This document shows positions 34,930-44,041 of a stretch of DNA of 64,000 bases, piece after piece. The notes beneath the pieces were generated by a model that saw only the letters and a program-made list of their open reading frames with translations, searched no databases and was not told where the DNA came from. Every line of letters begins with the position of its first letter. Position 1 is the first letter of the stretch. The translations under genes were made by a program, and so were the position numbers. This DNA is from JAGQYP01 sp041392305 (GTDB lineage Bacteria > Bacteroidota > Bacteroidia > Flavobacteriales_D > Crocinitomicaceae), in the NCBI GenBank assembly GCA_041392305.1, contig JAWKMJ010000017.1, forward strand, positions 25,644 to 89,643, in the 5' to 3' direction.

Positions 34930-37900
34930 CTACTGTATTACAATCTTTTTCACTAAGAAACTTCCATCTTCAAATTGAATTTGAGTTAAGTAAGTTCCAG
35001 TGGACAATCTCGAAACATTTTGAGTTACAATGTTTGATCCAGGACTTAAAGATATTTTCTCCGACTGAATCATTTTACCCATTAAATCATAAACATTTAA
35101 ACTGGCGTGTTCATTTTTGATCAGGTTATTCACTCTAATAGTAATCATGTCCTTTGCAGGAATAGGGAAGATATCCATATTCTTTGCGTCAATTAATTCA
35201 AACGCATTTACTTCCTCATTCAAATCTAAAAACACGGAATCATTCAAAGTATTGAGCGTGGTATTCGTTGTAATTGGGGCATTGTAATCAAAATAGATAT
35301 CCGCATAATTAGTAAACTCTGTTCCCTGAGGTAAATTTGGTTTTCTTTTGATACTATAATTCACCAAACCAGAACTTAATACATCACCGAAACTACTCTT
35401 CCATGGTAAATGAATATTAGCAAAAGTGAAAGTAACTAAACCAGTTTCACTAACTGTTGTCGTGTACGAATAATCCGAATAACCAGGTTGTAAAGTTGTC
35501 CAATCAAAATCATCATCCAATTGATCTGTGATATAGATATTTTGAGCGTAATAGGTTCCTTCATTTTGGAAGTGAATCGTATAATTGAATTCTTCTACTT
35601 CGCTGGAAATATATCCTGGTGCATCGATGCCAATTGGATTTACTTCTTTGTAGTTTGGATCATAGGAAGCAATGGTGGTTGTATTGTATTTATTTACATT
35701 GTTCCAAGGTGTTTCATCCAATAACCAGTTCACATCAATTGGCCCTGCATTGGCAACTGAATCATCAAAAATTACTACTGTTCCAATGGGTATATTGGTT
35801 GGAGTATTGTAGTTGATTAAAATGACCTCTGAAGTATTTGGGTCTAAACTTGGGAAGCCTGAGTGAATTCCATAATTCGTTGGGCCACCATCAACAACAA
35901 GTAAAGAGGAAGATGAGTTTTGGAAGGACAATTGACCATCATGCGTGTAACCTAATTGCACATCAGTTTCAGTAATTGTGCCTGCATTTTCGATGATTAC
36001 TTTTTGTTGATACGAGTTACCTGGAACAGGTGGAATACCTGAATTTATGGTTGTAATTTTTAAATCGCTGATCGGAATAATCTGATTTGAAATATTCACC
36101 GTTGATACACAGCCAGCTGTGGCAGTTACAGATACTGTTTCGCTGGAATTTTGGCAACTACTGAAAGAATAATTCTGATTTGTTTGTTCTGTAAGGGTAT
36201 ACGTTCCGGTAGGCACTTGAAAACTGTAATATCCATTTTGATCTGTAAAGGTATATCCTTGTCCTGTGCAATGAACCATTACATTTTCAATTCCATCTTC
36301 ACCTCCATCGATAACACAATTTTCATTGTCATCAGCATAAACGGTTCCTGATATTGTACAATAACAACTTGTATTAGTATTGTCATTTCCAATATTGAAA
36401 GAAGTGTTTTTACTACACCCATTAGCATCAGTCACTGTTAGAGTATAATAACCCAAGCCCAAACCAGTTGCATTTGCAGTTGTACTTCCGTTGGAATAGG
36501 AGTATGTATAAGGAGCTGTTCCTCCAGTTACATTTACTGTAGCTGCTCCATCCGCATTAAATACACAAGAAACATTGGTTGTTGTGATACCTAGGTTCAT
36601 ATCACTCTGACTAGAAATATAATCCGATTTTGACTTTGTACAACCTAAGGCATCTGTCACGGTACAAGTATAAGAACCAATTGGAACACCTAAAATATCT
36701 TCAGTTGTAGCCCCATTGCTCCACAAATAAGTAAATGGTGGATTGGAACCCGTAACATTTGATGTAATATTTCCAGTTGTATTAGGGCAAGAAACACTTG
36801 AAGGAGATAAATCTACGTAGATTGAGCTTTCAGGCTGAATATTTGCAGCACCTGTTCGAATACAACCCACCGCGTCTGTAATTGTAAATCCATAACTTCC
36901 ACTTCCCATATTCGAAATCGTATTCCCGGTTGTGGATGGATAAGTGTTCCAGGTAATTGAATAGGGGGGAGTTCCTCCTGATGAATTTAATGTGGCTGAT
37001 CCATCATCAACGGTACAGCTGCTAGGAGTGGTGGAGACGGTTGTAGTGATTGGCGTACTAGCTGATACAGAGGCATTTGTACTACTGGATACACATCCAT
37101 TTGCATCAGTTGCAATCACTCTATATAATCCTTGTGAAAGATTTGTAGCTGTATTTCCGGTTTGACCATTTGTCCAAACATAGCTATAAGGTGGAGTCCC
37201 ACCAGAAGCAAAAGCTATGGCACTTCCGTCTGAAGCAAGACAAGTAGCTGGGGTAACAGAATTGTTTACTGTAATTGTAACAGATTGAGGAATGAAAACC
37301 CCAGTAGGATATGATTGACACCCATTGACATCTGTAACCAAAACTGACGCATTCCCGGTAGACAAATTCGAAATGGTTTGTGAAGTTGCACCATTCATCC
37401 AAAGATAAGTGTACGGCGCTGCCCCACCAGAAGGATTGGCTGTAGCGGTTCCATCCGTACAATTAGCTGTTGTCGAACTTGGGTTAGCAACCACATCTGA
37501 AATTTGGGTAGTGTTAATGGAGTCTAAAACAAGTACACATCCTGTGGTTTGGTCAGTGACTTGTAGAATATATTCTCCCATTGGTGCAGAAATATTATTT
37601 CCAGAATAGGAATTCATGGTTTGCTGATTTTCCCAAGAAAAGCCAAATGGACCAGTAGTACCACTTTGGTATATGGCTTCCATAGTCCCGTTTGTATTCG
37701 GACAAACAGGGTTAGTTAAATTTGTTGAAAAAATAAATTGCGGATTAATAAATGTATTATAACCACTCGATACTTGATTAATACCATCATCGGCAACAAC
37801 TGTAACTGGTAAAAATGTACCGGAATGGGTGGCCCTCATTGGTAAATCAGTAATTTGATCGGTCAATGAATTTACATTACTATGAGTTGCATGAATTTCA

Positions 37901-38068
37901 TATCCGATATAGTAAGTGTAAGTAATGGGGAGATTTAATCCACTCGTAGTTGCAACAAAAATACCATCATTATTACAGGGTTGTTGTAATTGTACCGGTA
38001 ACAGATTGTCCATTTAAAGTTAGAGTAAAAGGTAGCGTAAACAGGATGAAATAAAATAACTTTTTCAT
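34930..38068 (-). CDS. SprB-repeat T9SS surface protein, frameshifted after the signal peptide
   Basis: The ATG at 38068 opens a signal peptide (MKKLFYFILFTLPFTLTLNG) and then hits a stop after 31 codons. The main frame begins within it and runs to 34930. Deleting one C from the CCC at 37978-37980 would join them as TGTITTTCNNDGIFVA. The mature part holds about seven SprB-type repeats (GGTPPYSYVWTNG, VTDANGC), a SdrD-B-like module (ISGTVYADDNENCVIDGG), a DUF7619-like domain (YDPNYKEVNP, IYFDYNAPI) and a type A sorting domain (ending KKIVIQ). SprB-like proteins serve as cell-surface adhesins in gliding. If the frameshift is real, export is lost unless slippage restores it. Confidence 0.7.
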
Positions 38069-38077
38069 ATAAGATAG

Positions 38078-38352
38078 ATTGTAACGAAGATTAGACCGAT
38101 AAAGAGCATAAAGTTTAATTGATCTTTGAACCTTCAGAACGCTGCGGAGGATTCCCAAATCCTGCGCAAAACTTTGAGTGGAGCTGTGACACGGAGTTAC
38201 ACGGTGTAGCACGGCGATACACGGAGAAATTCTTCTCGCTTCGAAGGATTCCCAAATCCTACACACACTCCATAAGAAAGACAATTCCACCACCAATTTC
38301 CTCCGTGAAACTCTGTGTATTCTCTGTGCCTTCTGTGTAACAAAAAAATCCC
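38078..38352. repeat. 274-bp direct repeat, copy 2
   Basis: Second copy of 34589-34862, beginning with the duplicated last 45 bases of the permease gene and its stop codon (to 38122). It starts only 9 bases upstream of the SprB-repeat gene's ATG, so that gene's promoter region is made of this repeat. Together with 38353-38463 (terminator, otherwise nothing) it fills the gap before the VWA gene. Confidence 0.85.
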
Positions 38353-38375
38353 CCAATTCAAAAGAATCAGGGGAT
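38342..38375 (-). terminator. terminator of the VWA gene
   Basis: On the minus strand ATCCCC, GATTC, loop, GAATT and GGGGAT are followed by a run of seven T that belongs to repeat copy 2. It is about 90 bases after the stop at 38464. Confidence 0.6.
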
Positions 38376-38463
38376 CAACCCAAAACCCGTGCTTGCTTTA
38401 TAAAGACAATTAGTTACCTTCTATAGGGATCTTGGGGAAATTCTGTTCTATTTAGAATGCATT

Positions 38464-40347
38464 TTATTTCTCAGCCAGATTGAGTTCGTACATCTCCATT
38501 AATCGAATAAACTCTGCTCTGTATCCGTTTTCGTCTTTTCCTTTTCCAGCTTTTGCTAACTCAATGGCTTCGTCGATATTGGAGTTTCCTTTGAACTTGG
38601 ATTTTCTCAAAATCAGTCCAAATTCTGCTACTGCCAATACAAATTTGAAATCTTCACTGATTTCTTCTTTAGGATCGTAAATCACCGGTACCTCAAACCC
38701 CTGACTCGTATTTTCATCGGGCTTTTTATACCTGAGTTTGACGGTCAGTAATTCATTTTCAAATCCTTCTTTAATGCTTGAATTTTGGTATTTCAATCCA
38801 TTGTTGAACTCGTCTTCATCCTTTTTCAATTCGACTTCATAAATCGCTGTTAGGGTATGTCCAGCACCTAATTCACCAGCATCTTTGGTATCATCCAGAA
38901 AATCTTCTTTTTTGAGCATTCGGTTGTCGTACCCTATCAATCTGTAAGATTTGACATGAGATGGATTGAATTCTACTTGAATCTTGACGTCTTTGGCAAT
39001 CGTGTGTATCGTTGAGGTAAAATCTTCCTGAAAGACTTTTTTTGCTTCTAATAAATTATCGATATAGTAATAATTTCCATTTCCCTTATCTGCCAAAGTT
39101 TCCATGTATTGATCCTGTAAATTCCCCATTCCAAATCCACAAACCGTCAAGAATACTCCCGTTTTTCGTTTTTTCTCAATAAGTTTCTCCAATCCTCCAT
39201 TGGAAGATACTCCCACATTGAAATCTCCGTCAGTACAAAGAATAATTCGATTATTTCCATCTTTCATGAAGTGCTTTTCGGCTAAATCATAGGCTTGGTT
39301 GATTCCACCTTCTCCATTGGTGCTTCCTCCACTGGTCAGACCATCAATTGCTTCAAAGATTTTATCGATCTGGTCGCAGCTTGTCGGTTTTAATGGGGTA
39401 GCGGTATATCCCGCATAAGTCACAATGGCTACTTTGTCTTTTCCTGAAAGGCTTTTTACCAGCATTTTCATGGATTTTTGAACATAACCCAATTTATCTT
39501 CTGATCCCATCGAACCGGAGACATCTAAAAGGAAAACTAGATTGTTTCTTGGGGCTTTTTCATTTTCAAAAGTTTTTCCCTTCAAACCAATTTTCACAAT
39601 CTTATTCGTACTCCAAGGTGAATTCCCTATTTCAGTATGAACTGCAAAGGCTTCATCATTTTTTGGAGATGCATAATCGTATTTGAAATAATTAATCATT
39701 TCTTCAATTCGAACTGCCTCTTCAGGTGGTCGAATTCCGCTATTAATCTGCTTTCGAATGATGGAGTAGGAGGCATTGTCTACGTCGATTGAAAAAGTAG
39801 AAAGCGCTTCTGAGGCTACTTTTACGAATTCATTTTCTGTAAATTCTGAGTATTTGTTTCGATTGGTTTTCGAAATGTTTGCATTACCGCCACCGATATA
39901 ATTTTTTTTGATTGTCCCCTTGCTTTTTGATGCTACTTTATAAGATGGAAGTGACTTGTTTGCAGCCATTTTAATATCGGCAGATTTTATTTTTCTAACG
40001 CTGTAATTTACTACTTCCACACAGTTAAGCATTTTAGCGGATTCAAATTCATGGTCGATAATGATCACCGAACTGTCATTAACAATAACATTGGTGATTT
40101 TGTGAGGCTCATAAGCTACAAACCTAAATTCAATATCATAGTTTCCGGCAGGCAAGTTGGAAAAACGAAATTTCCCATTAAAATCCGTAACGCATCCTTG
40201 TATGGTGGAATCATGATGTACCAACAAGACAGAAGCACCGAGAATTTCTTCCCCTGTCTCTTTATCTGTGACTTTCCCTCTGATTTCTCCTTGAGCCGAG
40301 ATCCAAGTCATCAAACTCATTGCTGCGATCAATAATACTGTTTTCAT
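38464..40347 (-). CDS. VWA-domain protein, YfbK-like, with carboxypeptidase-regulatory domain
   Basis: A 627-residue exported protein; start ATG 40347 gives MKTVLLIAAMSLMTWISAQ (a TTG two codons upstream is unlikely). Residues about 21-110 form a carboxypeptidase-regulatory beta-sandwich (IRGKVTDKETGEEILGASV). A YfbK-type N-terminal domain (FSIDVDNASYSIIRKQI) is followed by the VWA domain with MIDAS residues in DVSGSMGS, TSGGSTNGEGG and CTDGDFNVG, and a C-terminal DUF3520-like helical region (DFKFVLAVAEFGLILRKS). Length and domain order fit the family. Function is unclear; metal-dependent protein binding in the envelope is likely. The 7-bp microsatellite lies about 100 bases upstream, possibly in its promoter region. 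Confidence 0.85.
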   Translation of the reverse strand: MKTVLLIAAMSLMTWISAQGEIRGKVTDKETGEEILGASVLLVHHDSTIQGCVTDFNGKFRFSNLPAGNYDIEFRFVAYEPHKITNVIVNDSSVIIIDHEFESAKMLNCVEVVNYSVRKIKSADIKMAANKSLPSYKVASKSKGTIKKNYIGGGNANISKTNRNKYSEFTENEFVKVASEALSTFSIDVDNASYSIIRKQINSGIRPPEEAVRIEEMINYFKYDYASPKNDEAFAVHTEIGNSPWSTNKIVKIGLKGKTFENEKAPRNNLVFLLDVSGSMGSEDKLGYVQKSMKMLVKSLSGKDKVAIVTYAGYTATPLKPTSCDQIDKIFEAIDGLTSGGSTNGEGGINQAYDLAEKHFMKDGNNRIILCTDGDFNVGVSSNGGLEKLIEKKRKTGVFLTVCGFGMGNLQDQYMETLADKGNGNYYYIDNLLEAKKVFQEDFTSTIHTIAKDVKIQVEFNPSHVKSYRLIGYDNRMLKKEDFLDDTKDAGELGAGHTLTAIYEVELKKDEDEFNNGLKYQNSSIKEGFENELLTVKLRYKKPDENTSQGFEVPVIYDPKEEISEDFKFVLAVAEFGLILRKSKFKGNSNIDEAIELAKAGKGKDENGYRAEFIRLMEMYELNLAEK

Positions 40348-40450
40348 AATCAAGTTTTATTTTGATGATGAACCAGAATATTGATTTCCACAAAAAGGGT
40401 TGAAACTTAATGATTTGGTAACATTGTAGGAGAAATGAAAAATGTTTCTT

Positions 40451-40563
40451 CGCATTACGCATTACGCATTACGCATTACGCATTACGCATTACGCATTAC
40501 GCATTACGCATTACGCATTACGCATTACGCATTACGCATCACACATTACGCATCACGCATCAC
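40451..40563. repeat. heptanucleotide tandem repeat (CGCATTA)n
   Basis: About 16 units of CGCATTA in 113 bases, the last ones degenerate (CGCATCA). It overlaps the final codons and stop of the Bcp gene (40553) and lies upstream of the VWA gene. The units are contiguous, with no spacers. Confidence 0.95.
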
Positions 40564-41014
40564 GAATCCCTTCCAGCGCTTCTGAAACGTGTTTTTCTGC
40601 TTGCATTTGTGAATTAAAGATTTTGGCTACTTTTCCTTCTTTGTTGATAATGTAGGTGACCCTTCCAGGTAAAAGTCCTAATAGATTGGTTGGGACACCG
40701 AATTGTTTTCTGATTTTATTGCCTTCATCCGCCAATAACTGAAAAGGAAGTCGATGTTTTTCCTTAAACTTTTTGTGCTTGGCAACTGAATCTCCAGAAA
40801 TACCAAAAACTTCGCATCCAGCATCCGTAAAAGCTTCATACGAATCCCTAAAACTACAAGCTTCTTTTGTACAACCTGGCGTGTCATCTTTCGGATAAAA
40901 ATAAATCACCATAGGCCGTCCAATGTAATCCTTGATCTTCACAAGTTCCCCCTCCTGATTCTTCAACTCAAATTCTGGTAAGGAATCTCCCTCAACTAAT
41001 TTTTCATTTTTCAT
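40553..41014 (-). CDS. bcp: thiol peroxidase / peroxiredoxin, Bcp type
   Basis: A 153-residue atypical peroxiredoxin that reduces hydroperoxides at the expense of thioredoxin, cytoplasmic. The peroxidatic Cys48 and resolving Cys53 are in TPGCTKEACSFRD, the BCP subfamily pattern with a five-residue spacing. Length is normal. It is the last gene of the run from the sigma factor through the crt genes (9 bases after the CrtD-like gene), suggesting oxidative-stress defence together with carotenoids. The final codons (GIRDA) are encoded by the tandem-repeat edge. Confidence 0.93.
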   Translation of the reverse strand: MKNEKLVEGDSLPEFELKNQEGELVKIKDYIGRPMVIYFYPKDDTPGCTKEACSFRDSYEAFTDAGCEVFGISGDSVAKHKKFKEKHRLPFQLLADEGNKIRKQFGVPTNLLGLLPGRVTYIINKEGKVAKIFNSQMQAEKHVSEALEGIRDA

Positions 41015-41023
41015 TTTGCACTT

Positions 41024-42499
41024 TTAATTTCGAACTTCCCTCATGTTTTCCACCATGATCTTCGAAGATAATACACTTAACGGAATTCCTCCTCCAGGAT
41101 GCACACTTCCTCCTGAGAAATAAAGCCCTTTTATCTTTTTACTGTAGTTCGAATGTCTGAAAAAGGCACTCATTTTTGCATTCGAACTGGTTCCGTAAAT
41201 CGATCCTTGGTAAGAATTTGTCCGCTCTTTTATTTTAGGAGGATTCAAAAAGGTTTTGGTTTCAATGTATTGTTCCACATCAGTTCCTAGTTGCTTGGAT
41301 ACTTTATCCAACATTACTCTGTATGCTTTTTCAGTTTGCTCATCCCAGTCTTGAGATCCGTCGTTGGCGGGTGCATTCATCATCAAAAACCAGTTTTCAC
41401 AACCTTCAGGCGCATCGTCCTTATTGTATTTGGAGGTAATGTTGATGTAAATACTCGGATCATCATACACTCTTTTCTTATTGAAAATGTGATCAAATTC
41501 TTCTTCCATGTTATCGGAAAAGAAGAAATTATGTAAACCTAATTCTTTAAATTCCTTCTTAATTCCTAAATAGAAAATGATGCCAGAAGAAGATCTTTCT
41601 TGCTCTGCTGCCTTACTTTTGATTCCTTGATTTTTCAAGAGTTCGTTGTAGGTAAAATAAACATCTGAATTACTCACAACAACATCTGCATCATATTTTT
41701 CTTGTCCAATACGTACACCTTTTACCTGTTTGTTTTGAACCACTATCTCATCTACCTTGGTGTTCATGATAAATTCTACTCCTAGGTCTTTCGCCAATTT
41801 CACAACACTATTGGTAATGCCGATCATCGAACCCTTTGGGAAATATGTTCCTATTCTGGATTCGAGATGAGAAATCATATTCAGTACCCCTGGAGCCATG
41901 AAGGGATTAGAGCCGTTGTAAGTTGCGAAGCGGTCAAACATCTGAACTAGTTTAGGGTGTTCAAAATGCTTGACATTGGCTTCATGCATGGTTTTGAAAA
42001 GATCGAATCGACGCAAATGAGGCAAGGTTGCAATCGCTTCTTTTGAAAAATAGGTTCCTATATTGTGTAGTGATTTTTCCAGGAACAACGGATAGTTTTT
42101 TTCGAAGAGAAGAGCGGCTTTTTCTTGATATTTGGCAACAGGCTCGAAACTTGTATTCAATTTTGTTTCGATCTCTTGCTTCAACTTTGCCTGATCATGG
42201 TAATAGGTTAAACGAGTACCATCCACCCAAAAATAGCGGAAGGACTCGTCCAACTTTTCATAGTCAAAATAATCTTTTGGATTTTTTCCAGCGTACTGAA
42301 TTAATTCGTCAATGATTTGTGGTAAGGTAAAAACCGAAGGGCCTGCATCAAAACGGTATCCGTCTTGTTCGATCTGACTTAATTTTCCGCCTAAAAATTC
42401 CTTAGCTTCAAATACTTTTACGTCAAATCCCTTTGCTGCGAGTCGGACAGCGGCGGATAATCCCCCAATTCCTGATCCGATAACAATGGCTTTTTTCAT
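41024..42499 (-). CDS. crtD: CrtI-type carotenoid desaturase, CrtD-like
   Basis: A 491-residue FAD-dependent desaturase. N-terminal dinucleotide fold VIGSGIGGLSAAVRLAAKG, then GGKLSQIEQDGYRFDAGPS; the C-terminal signature GLYFSGGSVHPGGGIPLSVL is typical of the CrtI family. As the second family member in the operon, and less like bacterial CrtI than 44042-45508, it most likely acts as a 3,4-desaturase (CrtD) on hydroxylated end groups, but CrtI-like activity is possible. It overlaps the cyclase gene by 4 bp (ATGA type). Membrane-associated. Confidence 0.8.
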   Translation of the reverse strand: MKKAIVIGSGIGGLSAAVRLAAKGFDVKVFEAKEFLGGKLSQIEQDGYRFDAGPSVFTLPQIIDELIQYAGKNPKDYFDYEKLDESFRYFWVDGTRLTYYHDQAKLKQEIETKLNTSFEPVAKYQEKAALLFEKNYPLFLEKSLHNIGTYFSKEAIATLPHLRRFDLFKTMHEANVKHFEHPKLVQMFDRFATYNGSNPFMAPGVLNMISHLESRIGTYFPKGSMIGITNSVVKLAKDLGVEFIMNTKVDEIVVQNKQVKGVRIGQEKYDADVVVSNSDVYFTYNELLKNQGIKSKAAEQERSSSGIIFYLGIKKEFKELGLHNFFFSDNMEEEFDHIFNKKRVYDDPSIYINITSKYNKDDAPEGCENWFLMMNAPANDGSQDWDEQTEKAYRVMLDKVSKQLGTDVEQYIETKTFLNPPKIKERTNSYQGSIYGTSSNAKMSAFFRHSNYSKKIKGLYFSGGSVHPGGGIPLSVLSSKIMVENMREVRN

Positions 42500-43194
42500 G
42501 GTGTATGATGTTTGTAAGTACTCCTAAATTTTTCAAATAGTGTAATATTGATCAAAAGCAGGGCATAATTATAAATGAAATCATCTAACGGAATGCGCAT
42601 CAATCGAATTCCCAGATTTTCAGAGTCATTGTACCAGACAATTGGCTCATCACTAAAACTTCCAGTCAGAATACCATTAGTTAAAATAAACGGAAGCAAG
42701 AGTATCAGATAACTGACAAGAAATTTGGGTATAAATTCAGATCGATTAATCAGATTTATCATGGTAATCAAAAAAGCTGCAAAGGATGCCCAAAATGTAT
42801 ATTCTCTTCCGAGATTGAAAATTGCCAAAATCAGAAAGAATCCAGCCAGTCCATAACTAAAAATTCTGGAGTCAAAATGAAATATTTTTAGATGTCCAAA
42901 AAAATGTTCAATTACCAAATAGCTAAAAATACAGGCATAGGGAACAGTTAAAAAGAACAATATCTCAGAGATTGGCAAGTCAAAAATTAAGAAATCTAAG
43001 TGATAGTTGGGATTAAAGCCCCACACTCCTGTTCTGGTGAAGTGGATGTCCCAGATCAGGAAAATAATGGACGTGATTCCAATAGCCAACCCAATGGCAC
43101 GATGGTTTTTGGAGACGCCTACCCGGGGGTCGAAACTTCGCCAAAGTGGAACCGAAAGCACGGCTAAATTGATGATCAAATAGGCGTAGGGCAT
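42496..43194 (-). CDS. crtYcd: lycopene beta-cyclase, fused CrtYc/CrtYd type
   Basis: A 232-residue integral membrane protein with about seven helices. Two copies of the small-cyclase motif are visible: DLPISEILFFLTVPYACI and MRIPLDDFIYNYALLLINI, the P-x-(E/D) pair of the heterodimeric CrtYc and CrtYd subunits fused in one chain. It converts lycopene to beta-carotene by cyclising both ends. The fused form is common in Bacteroidetes and archaea. Position between crtB and the CrtD-like gene, with overlaps or 1-bp gaps, fixes its pathway role. Confidence 0.85.
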   Translation of the reverse strand: MPYAYLIINLAVLSVPLWRSFDPRVGVSKNHRAIGLAIGITSIIFLIWDIHFTRTGVWGFNPNYHLDFLIFDLPISEILFFLTVPYACIFSYLVIEHFFGHLKIFHFDSRIFSYGLAGFFLILAIFNLGREYTFWASFAAFLITMINLINRSEFIPKFLVSYLILLLPFILTNGILTGSFSDEPIVWYNDSENLGIRLMRIPLDDFIYNYALLLINITLFEKFRSTYKHHTP

Positions 43195-43195
43195 A

Positions 43196-44035
43196 TTAAA
43201 TCAAATTGGCTTTATGTCTCACATAGCTCGCTAAAAAGATTCTATACTTTTTCTGATTTGGAATTCTAATTCTCGTATCTGCTATCTTTTCTGCAGGCGT
43301 TTTCTTAATTTTCATTAATAGATTTTTGTAGTAGATATAAGCTACATAAACTCCAAATCTTGAGTTTTTCGGAAGCTTTAAAATGCCTTCATATCCTTTG
43401 TAGAAATCCTTTTCTATATCTTCAATAATTTCCTTTTTCGTATTCTCATCAAAATCATGAATCGTATTCAACTCAGGGAAATAACTTCTTCCTAATGCAT
43501 GAAAATCGGCTCTAAGATCTCTTAAAAAATTAACTTTCTGAAAGGCTGAACCTAGTGCCATTGCATAAGGCTTCAATTCCTGATATTTCTTTTCATCTCC
43601 ATGAACAAATACTTTCAAACACATCAGTCCTACAACTTCTGCTGAACCAAGAATATATTCTTCATATTCCCCCTCAACATAGTTATTCATGCTCAAATCC
43701 ATTTCCATTGATTTCAAAAAAGTCTCAATTAATTCATGTTCAATATTGTATTTATTGACCGCCCATTGGAAACTATTTAGAATGGGGTTGAGAGATATTT
43801 TATCTTCAAGAGCGCGATACGTATCTTCTTTAAATCGATAGAAGAGATCGGCTTTGTCGTAATCGTGAAACGTATCTACAATTTCATCCGCAAAACGCAC
43901 AAAACCATAGATGGAATAAATCGGTTTTTGAATTTGTTGAGACAACAGGCTGATCCCTATTGAAAAGGATGTGCTGTAATTTTTTGTCACCATTTTACTG
44001 GCTTTCTGTCCTACTTCATCAAAAAGTTCTTTCAT
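43196..44035 (-). CDS. crtB: phytoene synthase
   Basis: A 279-residue squalene/phytoene synthase family enzyme joining two geranylgeranyl diphosphates into phytoene. Both Asp-rich regions are visible: FADEIVDTFHDYD (about residues 48-60) and NFLRDLRADFHALGRSYFP (about 169-187). KNYSTSFS near residue 18 is the usual N-terminal motif. It is separated from crtI by 6 bases and from crtYcd by 1 base, hence one operon. Complete and unremarkable. Confidence 0.95.
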   Translation of the reverse strand: MKELFDEVGQKASKMVTKNYSTSFSIGISLLSQQIQKPIYSIYGFVRFADEIVDTFHDYDKADLFYRFKEDTYRALEDKISLNPILNSFQWAVNKYNIEHELIETFLKSMEMDLSMNNYVEGEYEEYILGSAEVVGLMCLKVFVHGDEKKYQELKPYAMALGSAFQKVNFLRDLRADFHALGRSYFPELNTIHDFDENTKKEIIEDIEKDFYKGYEGILKLPKNSRFGVYVAYIYYKNLLMKIKKTPAEKIADTRIRIPNQKKYRIFLASYVRHKANLI

Positions 44036-44041
44036 GATTTT

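Noticed and set aside
37978..37980. Programmed ribosomal frameshift site
   Set aside because: No slippery heptamer and no downstream structure; only a CCC run. Kept as a mutation or phase-variation candidate.
34863..38077. SprB-repeat gene as cargo of an insertion sequence or composite transposon
   Set aside because: The flanking repeats have no transposase and contain the end of a chromosomal gene; homologous duplication explains them better.
38119..38340. Open frames inside the 274-bp repeats
   Set aside because: Found in intergenic hairpin-rich DNA, without conserved start or codon bias.
40451..40563. Possible CRISPR array
   Set aside because: Contiguous 7-bp units with no spacers and no cas genes.
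40435..40617. Open frame encoding RITHYAL repeats
   Set aside because: A translation of the 7-bp tandem array; low-complexity artefact.
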